DNA from: an uncultured Eubacteriales bacterium
GTDB lineage: Bacteria; Bacillota; Clostridia; Oscillospirales; Oscillospiraceae
Reading direction: 5' to 3'
Length of the DNA: 62,832 nucleotides
Assembly: GCA_900544975.1 (NCBI GenBank)
Contig: UQXI01000012.1
Location: 1-62,832, forward strand
The stretch's first letter is position 1; the number at the start of each line of letters is the position of its first letter. This document shows positions 34,547-42,200 of this stretch, one piece after another. The notes below the pieces were generated by a model. It had not been told where the DNA came from and ran no database searches. It saw nothing but the letters and a program-made list of their open reading frames with translations. The position numbers and the translations under genes were made by a program.

Positions 34547-35261
34547 GGCTGTCCTCCATCATCCCGTATTTCAGCCGGACCCGGTCCAGCTTTTCAAGCA
34601 AGGGGCGGCTGAAGAAAAAGAGGGTGAGAAAGGTCGCCGCCCCGTGGATGCAGTTGACCGGTAGCCCGGACAGATAAATCGCCTTCGCCACTTCCCAGTG
34701 GATCACTGTCGTCTGGGTAAAGAGGGCGCAGGTGTCCAGCAGTGGGCCGACCAAAAGCAAGACCGTGAAAAAACCAAACAGCGACAGCGGCAGCCGCTTT
34801 TTGCTCAGCACCCCTGCGCGGTACAAAGCGCCTGCCAGGAATCCTGCCGTTCCAAAGGCAAACATCTGCCAGGGGGTCCAGGGGCCGTGGCCGAAGAGAA
34901 AATTGCTGGCAAACCCGCTGACCGCCCCCACCAAGAATCCGGCTTCCGGCCCAAAGGCCACGCCGGCAATCATGACAATGGCCGTCATGGGCTTGAAATG
35001 ATCAATCATCCGAAAAGCCGCCCGGGAGGCAACCGCGATGGCGCACAGGACCGCCAGCACCACCAGTTCCTTGGCCTGAGGCTTCCGGTGCTCAAACACC
35101 AGGAAGAAGGGAATCATGGTATACAGAATGATCAGCACACTGGCCAGATAGTACACCCGGCCACCGGCCCGGTGACACAGATAGATGGTAGCGGGCATCA
35201 CCAGCAGCAACATGACGAAGGTCAGCCATCTGCGCCAGTTCCCGTGAGCGTTATGTGTCAT
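34536..35261 (-). CDS. ECF transporter S component, corrinoid predicted
   Basis: 241 residues from ATG 35261 (MTHNAHGNWRRW). About six membrane segments, with the conserved ALCAIAVASRAAFR start and FKPMTAIVMIAGVAFGPEAGFLVGAVSGFASNF core of the ECF S-component fold. S components bind the vitamin. No direct sequence proof of the ligand; cobalamin is inferred from the riboswitch and from the DUF4430 neighbours. Overlaps the ATPase gene by 11 bases and the second EcfT by 11. Confidence 0.85.
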   Translation of the reverse strand: MTHNAHGNWRRWLTFVMLLLVMPATIYLCHRAGGRVYYLASVLIILYTMIPFFLVFEHRKPQAKELVVLAVLCAIAVASRAAFRMIDHFKPMTAIVMIAGVAFGPEAGFLVGAVSGFASNFLFGHGPWTPWQMFAFGTAGFLAGALYRAGVLSKKRLPLSLFGFFTVLLLVGPLLDTCALFTQTTVIHWEVAKAIYLSGLPVNCIHGAATFLTLFFFSRPLLEKLDRVRLKYGMMEDSHGV

Positions 35262-36921
35262 CGCCGTCCCCTCCTCCGTTGGCGCGGTATAGCGCCACCA
35301 CATGCTCCGCCGTCACTGCATTCTGGAACATGCACCGGCTCATGCGGTTGGCCGCTGTGGTGTAGAAGCTGTTTTGCCCAAAAAAGCGGCGGGGGGGCGC
35401 GGTGGTAAGAATCTGCCCGTCGAAAAACATGCTGATCAGATCTCCGTATTGGGCGCAGAATTCCACATCATGGGAGACCATCACCACCGTCATCCCCTGG
35501 GCCTTCAGCTTCTCCAGAATCCGGGCCAGCTTTTCTTTGAAAAAGCCGTCCATCCCTTTGGTGGGCTCATCCAGGAGGAGGAGCCGTGGTTCCGTCAGCA
35601 GCACCTTTGCCAGAGCCGCCCGTTGCTGCTCCCCGCCGGACAGGTCATAGGGATGGGAATCCAGCAGAGCCTCCACCTCGCAGGTCCTGGCGACTGCCTC
35701 GAGTTTCTCCCGGTCCCGGCACATCTCCTCCAGGTCCTCCCGGACGGTTTTTTTCACAAAGAGGCTCTTGGGATCCTGTGGCAGCATGGCCAGGCAATTT
35801 TGGAACAGTTCCGTCCCCCCATAGGCCTCCACCTTCTTCCCAAACACCCGGATTTTCCCCCGGTAGGGTTTGCAAATGCCGCAGACCGCCTTGAGCATGG
35901 TGGACTTCCCCGCGCCGTTGCCGCCTACGATGGCAAAGAGACTGCCCTCCGGCACCACGGCGCTGACCCCCCGGAGCACATCCGGGCTGTTTTTTTCATA
36001 CCGAAACCAGACTTCCTTCAACACCAGGGCCGAAGGCCGCTCCTCCCAGGCTACCGGCGCTTCCGGCAGCGCCTTCACCTCCGGCGGGGTTTGGAAGGCT
36101 CCCAAGAGCCAATTCCGGCCCTCTCGCACCGTGAGGGGACATACCCCCTTCCCCTGGGCTCCATAGAATACCCGAGTCGGAGCGGGCATGGCGGAGAACA
36201 TGGGGTGATGCTCCGCCCATAGGAAGCCGGCCGTTCTGCGGGGAACATCCGCCACCAGAATGCGCCCGCCTTCCATCACCACTGCCCGGTCTGCCGCCGG
36301 AAGAATGTCCTCCAGGCGGTGCTCCGTGATGAGCACCGTGGTCCCCAGCTCCAGGTTGATTTTCCGCACCGTATTCAGGAAATCCGACGCGGCAATGGGA
36401 TCCAGCTGGCTGGTGGGTTCATCCAGAATCAGCACCTCCGGTTGCATGGCCATCACCGAGGCCAGGTTCAGCAGCTGCTTCTGCCCGCCGGAGAGGCTGT
36501 CCACATCCCGGTGGAACCAATCCTGGATGCCAAAATAGCATGCCATTTCCGCCACTCTGGCCCGCATGGTTTTCTGATCACAGCCCAGGCTCTCCAGGCC
36601 AAAGGCCAGCTCATGCCAGACCTTGTCCGTCACAATCTGCTCGTCCGGGTTTTGCATCACATAGCCAATCCGGGCAGCCTGCTCCTCCTGAGGGACCTCC
36701 TCCAATGGCGTTCCGCAAAAGAGGATCCGGCCGCTGCGCTTGCCGTGGGGCGTCAGCACAGACTTCAGGTGCCGCAGGAGGGTGGTCTTGCCACTGCCGC
36801 TTCTGCCGCAGAGAACCACATACTCCCCCGGCTCCACGGTCAGGCTGACATCCGTCAGAGACGGCCGCCCCCCGGCCGTGGGATAGGTAAAGGTCAGATT
36901 TTGAATTTCAAAATGCGCCAT
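35251..36921 (-). CDS. ECF transporter fused double ATPase (EcfA-EcfA')
   Basis: 556 residues from ATG 36921 (MAHFEIQNLTFTYP). Two full ABC domains: GRSGSGKTT, LSGGQKQ, LILDEPTSQLD (first half) and GGNGAGKST, LSGGEQQR, LLLDEPTKGMD (second half, about residue 310 on). The two ECF ATPases are fused in one chain, as in YkoD-type cassettes. It overlaps the preceding EcfT by 28 bases. It drives vitamin uptake with the S and T components. Confidence 0.94.
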   Translation of the reverse strand: MAHFEIQNLTFTYPTAGGRPSLTDVSLTVEPGEYVVLCGRSGSGKTTLLRHLKSVLTPHGKRSGRILFCGTPLEEVPQEEQAARIGYVMQNPDEQIVTDKVWHELAFGLESLGCDQKTMRARVAEMACYFGIQDWFHRDVDSLSGGQKQLLNLASVMAMQPEVLILDEPTSQLDPIAASDFLNTVRKINLELGTTVLITEHRLEDILPAADRAVVMEGGRILVADVPRRTAGFLWAEHHPMFSAMPAPTRVFYGAQGKGVCPLTVREGRNWLLGAFQTPPEVKALPEAPVAWEERPSALVLKEVWFRYEKNSPDVLRGVSAVVPEGSLFAIVGGNGAGKSTMLKAVCGICKPYRGKIRVFGKKVEAYGGTELFQNCLAMLPQDPKSLFVKKTVREDLEEMCRDREKLEAVARTCEVEALLDSHPYDLSGGEQQRAALAKVLLTEPRLLLLDEPTKGMDGFFKEKLARILEKLKAQGMTVVMVSHDVEFCAQYGDLISMFFDGQILTTAPPRRFFGQNSFYTTAANRMSRCMFQNAVTAEHVVALYRANGGGDGDDT

Positions 36922-37778
36922 TGGAGCGCCTCCCTCAGATGAAGTAAAGTGGGGATCAAAAGATACCCCCAATACGCCCCAAAGCCCAGGGCGTAAACGC
37001 CGGAAACCGGCGCAAGGTTCAAGCTTGGGACAAACACCGCCGTCACCCCGCCCAGGGCGGCAGAGGCCAGCACCACGCCCCCCAGCAGGAGCATCCACCC
37101 AAGGAGCATCCCGTCCTGCCCGGTCATCCGGTAGACCTGAAAGCTGCTGCGCCGTCCGGCCCCGTAGCCCCGGCTGCGCATGGAGGCCGCTGTCACCAGG
37201 CTCCCCTCCAGCGCCCAGGAGGTCATGGCCGACAGGACGGTGAGGCCGTCGGTCACCTTATCCCGGTACCGGTCTCCTGCGCCCTTCCCCACAGACCGCC
37301 TCGCCCCGGAGATCTGGCGGATCTGACGGAAGAACCGTGGAATCAGGCGAAATACCAGAACCAAAAGCAGGGACAGCGCCGGAATTGCCCTTCCAAACAG
37401 GCACAGAAACCTGTCGCTGGTCATCACCTCGTTGTAGCAGCCGAACCACAGCATCATCACCACAAACACCCCGGCAATGACCGCGCCATAGAGAAGGGCC
37501 TCCCAGGTGTAGGGCCGCCCAAATACCACCAAAAGTACGTGCTCCCCCCTGGGATTGAACAGGGGATTGACCAACGTCAGCACCGCAAACACCGGCAGCC
37601 ACATGGAAAGATGCCTCCACCCCTTTGCTCCGTGGAGCAGCAGGTAGTATCCGGCAGCGCACACTCCACCAGCCAGCAGATAGGCCGGATGCTGAAACAC
37701 CACGCCGAACCCAATGGCCCCCAGGAAGAACAGCAGCTGCACGCCGGGGTGACAGCGGGAAAATGGATCCTGCCTCAT
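36894..37778 (-). CDS. ecfT: ECF transporter T component (first copy)
   Basis: 294 residues. Start MRQDPFSRCHPGVQLLFF, membrane segments, and the coupling motif ASMRSRGYGAGRR near residue 200. Six bases after the FecR-DUF4430 gene. Two different EcfT proteins serve one ATPase in this unit, which is unusual. Confidence 0.92.
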   Translation of the reverse strand: MRQDPFSRCHPGVQLLFFLGAIGFGVVFQHPAYLLAGGVCAAGYYLLLHGAKGWRHLSMWLPVFAVLTLVNPLFNPRGEHVLLVVFGRPYTWEALLYGAVIAGVFVVMMLWFGCYNEVMTSDRFLCLFGRAIPALSLLLVLVFRLIPRFFRQIRQISGARRSVGKGAGDRYRDKVTDGLTVLSAMTSWALEGSLVTAASMRSRGYGAGRRSSFQVYRMTGQDGMLLGWMLLLGGVVLASAALGGVTAVFVPSLNLAPVSGVYALGFGAYWGYLLIPTLLHLREALQWRILKFKI

Positions 37779-37784
37779 GGCCCA

Positions 37785-39098
37785 TCACCCCATGCCGCCG
37801 CCCACGTCGGCCCCCAGGCCGTTGCAGGTGTAGCACCAGACGATGACGTCTCCGTCACTCAGGGTGTAGCTGGAGCAGCCATAATTGGGGAACCATCCAT
37901 TGACCCGGTACATCCAGCCGGAGTTGTCGCCGCAGTCAAACTCGTAGAGATTGCCGATTCCCTCCACATAGTAGCTGTTATACATGGGGGTCCAGCTGTA
38001 CTCCAGTTGGATCCCGGCGGAGGCGCAAACCCGGTTCAATATGTCAAACACCGTCTCTCCATCCTCAAATTCCACTGTAATGGGGTAGAGAAGCACTCCG
38101 TCTGAGGGGACGTATCCCGCCTTTTCCGGCTCCAGGCTGTCCCAGTTGTTCAAAATGGTGTCGCAGTAGATGGCAATGGAGCAGGTACGGGGCGGATCCG
38201 TCTCTGGAGGGGGTTCCGTGGGATCCGGCTCCGTGATAGGCGGATCCGTGATAGGCGGGTCTGTCACATTGGGCTCTGTGGAAGGCGGCGTAGTTGGCTC
38301 CTGGGCTGCAATGGAAGGCTCCGTCACCGGCTGAGTCTGCTCCAACCCGGCGCTTTGGGTGGGGGCGGTGGGATCTGTCTCCGGTACCGTGGGATTCAGC
38401 GCCTGCTGCAGCTGCGCCTGCATGGCGGCGGCCCGGTCCGCTTCCAGCCGGTCCAGGTCCTGGCTGGTGTAGCACAGCTCCATAGTTTCCCCCGCCCGGC
38501 GCATCCAAGTGATGGCAAAGTCGTTGAGGGCCTGAAGAGACGTCTCCTCCACCGAAAGGGCATCCACCGTCCAGCTCAGCATTTGACCGGCTCCTGCCTC
38601 TGTCTCGCCCCAGACCACCTCCCCGGCGTACATGCTGAGGCTCCGGGCGCCGCTGCGGACACTGGCAAATGCAGTGGCTTCCCGCAAAGCCAAGGGCTGA
38701 CCCTCCCCCAAGGTCAGGGCAATGGGATGCTCCGCTGCCGCCTGACAGAACGCCTCTCCCATAACAAGGGTCAGGGCCGCCTCCGTCTGGGCGGGGGTCT
38801 CCACCCGCAGCTCCGACTTCTCATTGAGGGCCAGGAAGCTTCCTCCAATTTGAATGCATGCAGTTGCACGGGGGGACGTCACAAGCACATCTCCCCGGCG
38901 AAGGATGGTATTGGGCTCCACCGGGTAGGCCACGCCGTCTCGCTTCATGGTGACGACGCCCCGAAGCTCCGTTAAAGTGGCCGCCTCAGTGTCCCGGTCA
39001 AACCACCCCCGGATGAACCCGGCCGTCAGAACACCGGCTGCTCCAATCACCAGAATGAGGAGCACCATAATTCCATTTGCAAGCTTCCGTCTTTTCAT
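37785..39098 (-). CDS. FecR-like domain protein with C-terminal DUF4430
   Basis: 437 residues from ATG 39098, AGGAGG 10 bases upstream. One N-terminal membrane anchor; a FecR-like beta domain (LTELRGVVTMKRDG, ILRRGDVLVTSP, FLALNEKSELRVET, residues about 40-130); a helical stretch; a Pro/Thr linker (about 240-310); and a DUF4430 domain (GWMYRVNGWFPNYG...SDGDVIVWCYTC). DUF4430 corresponds to the C-terminal domain of transcobalamin, which closes over the corrinoid. Likely displayed outside the membrane and handing ligand to the S component. Confidence 0.85.
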   Translation of the reverse strand: MKRRKLANGIMVLLILVIGAAGVLTAGFIRGWFDRDTEAATLTELRGVVTMKRDGVAYPVEPNTILRRGDVLVTSPRATACIQIGGSFLALNEKSELRVETPAQTEAALTLVMGEAFCQAAAEHPIALTLGEGQPLALREATAFASVRSGARSLSMYAGEVVWGETEAGAGQMLSWTVDALSVEETSLQALNDFAITWMRRAGETMELCYTSQDLDRLEADRAAAMQAQLQQALNPTVPETDPTAPTQSAGLEQTQPVTEPSIAAQEPTTPPSTEPNVTDPPITDPPITEPDPTEPPPETDPPRTCSIAIYCDTILNNWDSLEPEKAGYVPSDGVLLYPITVEFEDGETVFDILNRVCASAGIQLEYSWTPMYNSYYVEGIGNLYEFDCGDNSGWMYRVNGWFPNYGCSSYTLSDGDVIVWCYTCNGLGADVGGGMG

Positions 39099-39150
39099 CG
39101 ACTCGTGTCCTCCTGTTATCACACAAATGAGAGCCCCTGCATACAACGGC

Positions 39151-39231
39151 AAAGGAGCGCGGTCAAGTCCCCGAGAAGCGGTCCCAAAACTTATGTTTGA
39201 GACCGCCTCCCGGGGCTTGACGCGCTCTTTT
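39151..39231. repeat. Long inverted repeat between two operon genes
   Basis: Arms 39151-39187 and 39194-39231 (GAGCGCG, GTCAAG, CCCG, GCGGTC segments match) with a 6-base loop and some mismatches. It lies between the large surface-protein gene and the FecR-DUF4430 gene and could reduce or end transcription, or protect the mRNA end. Confidence 0.65.
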
Positions 39232-39268
39232 GGTCAGGGTCTTGCCTGTCCGGAGCGGGAACTCCCGG

Positions 39269-42200
39269 TTATTTCTTTGCCCGTTTTTTCTTGAGCTCCG
39301 GCGCCGCCAAGGCTGCCGCCGCCAACAGGCCCAGAATCAGGATCCCGGTGTACAGCCCCACGGGACTGTCATCGCCGGTAGCCGGGTTATTGGGCTTTTT
39401 GTTGGAATTGGTGGGCTGATCCGTAGGCGCCGCCGGGTCCGTGGGTTTCGAGGGATCGGTGGGCTTTGCAGGGTCGGTAGGTTTCGTCGGATCCTCCTGG
39501 TTCCCCTTTTGAATGGTGACGTCGCTCATGTCATAGAGGCCCGTCTTGCCGTCCTTCAGCCGGAAGTACGCAGTCAAGGCGTAGTAGCCCTGTTCGGTCG
39601 CCATCCCGTTGCGCTGGCCGCCAGTCAGATGGCAGAAACCACCGCCTGCCACCACATAGCTGCACAGGGCGTCCAGCACACTGTGTCCCTGTTTGATGAA
39701 GCGGGAATCGGTGTGGGGATCCAGACCCAGGGCCGTCAGAGCCACCACCACCTGGGCGCAGGATTCGCTGTTGGCGTAGGGGCTCCCATTGGTATCCAGG
39801 GTGTAGAAGCCGCCGTCTGGCTCCTGCAGCTTAGACAGGAGCTGGAGGGCCTGATCCACCGCAGCCTGCACTTCCTTTTGGGTCTTGTAGTAAGGCGCCA
39901 GAGCCTGAATGGCCATGCCGGTCATATCCGCGTCCGATACCCGGCCGCTGATGCTCCAGCCGCCGTCCGCCAGCCGCCCATCCAGAATGGCCTCGATGAG
40001 CTTCTGCCGGGTCACAGGGTCTGCACCGGTCGGGGCAGTGGGCACCTCATAGCCGTGGCAGTCTAGGGCAATGAGCGCCCAAATGGGGCCGTTGATCCCC
40101 TGCTTCTTGACATACTTCATGTCCGTCAGACCCTGGAGCAGGTTGTGGCCACCGACATCTGTCACATCTTTGCCCATGGCCGTAAGAGCCAGAATCAGCC
40201 GGGAGTTGTCGGTGGATTTGCTGCTGTGGAGCCTGCCCTGCTGGTCGATCTTCTGATTCACATAGGAGACCACATTGTCGTAGTAGCCTGCGGGAACTTC
40301 TCTGCCGCTCCTGGCCAGGCCCAACACCATCCACTCGCCGCCGATGGAACCCACGGTGGGAGTGTACTCCTTGCCCAAGGCAGTTAAATAATCGCCCGTG
40401 CTTTGGTAAGCAGCAGCTGCGTCGGCATGGGGTAGCTTCAGGTAGGCCAGGGCACTCTCTGCGTCCACCAGCTTTTGGTAATTGCTCACCAGCTTCTTCT
40501 GGAGGTCTGTCAGGGCGTCATAGGCGGTCCGGGCCTCTCGGATGGCTGTTTCGCGCTCCAGGGTGACGGTACCGATTGCGTCAATCAGCGCCTTGACACG
40601 GTCTGCGGCGGCCTGGTCTTCATCCGTCTTCTTCAGCTCTGCCAGGGCCGTTTCTGCCGCTGTCAGGGCGTCGTAATTCCGGACCAGTCGCTTCTGCGCG
40701 TCGGTCAGCTGGTCATATGCCTCCCGGGCGGCAGCAATGGCCTCCTCGCTCTCCAGGGTGACGGGGTCGCCGATGGCGGCAATCAAGGCCTCCACTGCAT
40801 TGGCTGCCTTGTAATTCTCCTCGGCATTGGGACCGCCGCCAATGTCCTCGCCCAGGTCTCTGGTGTACAGCCACTCCACATAGTCGTCATTGCTCACTGG
40901 TTCCAATGCGGCAGACTGTCCCGGGAAATTGGTCGTACCATCATGGGTGATACGGTACATCCACCCGCTCATGCTTCCGTCGCTGAATTCTCCCCAGCCT
41001 TCAATCGCCTTGACATACACACCATACTCCGAGTGCTCCTCCACGTCAAGGGTCAAGCCGGTTTTTTTCAGTAGCGTATACGCCGTCTCTCCCGCTTCAA
41101 TTTCATAGCGGGTCTTTTCCAGATAGGTCTCGCCCTTGGGGTCCACCACACTGATGTAGGCGTACTGCTCTGTGGTAACAGGATTTTCCTGGGTGCCTTT
41201 TACCGTCACCACAAGTTCTTTCCGGATGCTGGTTTCACCGGCTGCGCCTGTTACAATGGCGGTGAGGGTCACATGGACGTCCGACTCGCTCCTGGTCACC
41301 GCTCCGGTGTTGGAAATCACCAGGGGCTTATCCGACAACCACACAATGGAGGTCCCAAAAGCGCCGCTCTGGGGCAGCGCTAAGTCCGACGTCACGGCAG
41401 AGACATCTCCCAAATCCAGAGCTTCCGCCGCATCCACGGTCAAATGCTGCTCCAGGGTCGCCTCCTGCTCCAGTCGGGTGGTGTCGCTGCAATACTTCAG
41501 GGTCAGGGCCGCTCCATCTGCCGGCTTTCCCTTCAGATCCGTCACACGTGCCTGCCCGTCATACAGGTACCATCCTGCGCCCTCCCCGGCATAGAGACCG
41601 GAAACCTCCACAATTGCCTGGCTGGTGGGGGTGAAGCTGAATCCATATTCCACAGAGGCCTTCTGTAAAACCTCCAGATAGGTGCTGCCGCTTGCATCCA
41701 CCGGCGCGGTGCTGAGGAGCGTCTCCCGGTCGGCAGTCCCCAAAATGGTCACAGAAATGCTGCCCGCCGGCTTCATCTCTTTGAGGGCCTGCTGGAGCGC
41801 AAAGTAGGGCTCCCCAAATGCATATTCTTCGCCTTCCACCGCTTTGGCGCGCTCCAGTGCCGCCTGAAGGGCAGCTACCGAGGCCGCTGTGTAGGCGTCG
41901 CTTTCCCGCAGCAGCCCCTCCGCTTCCCGAATGTACGCAGACAGCTTCTCAGGGGTGGGATTCTCACTGACCCAGACATTGCTGCCATGGTATAAATCCG
42001 CAAATGCAATTCCCGTCTGCGTGTGGATCTCCTCTTTGCCCACCACAGACTTCTGATAGAGCAAGCTGACGATGGTGTCGCCATTGTCCTGGGTCCACTC
42101 TTCCCCATTCCGGAAATCCCAGCCGGAAATTCCGCTTCTCGTGGCGGAGACGGTGCCAATCAGGACGCTGTTTGTTCCGATTGCCGCGCTATACCCGCTA

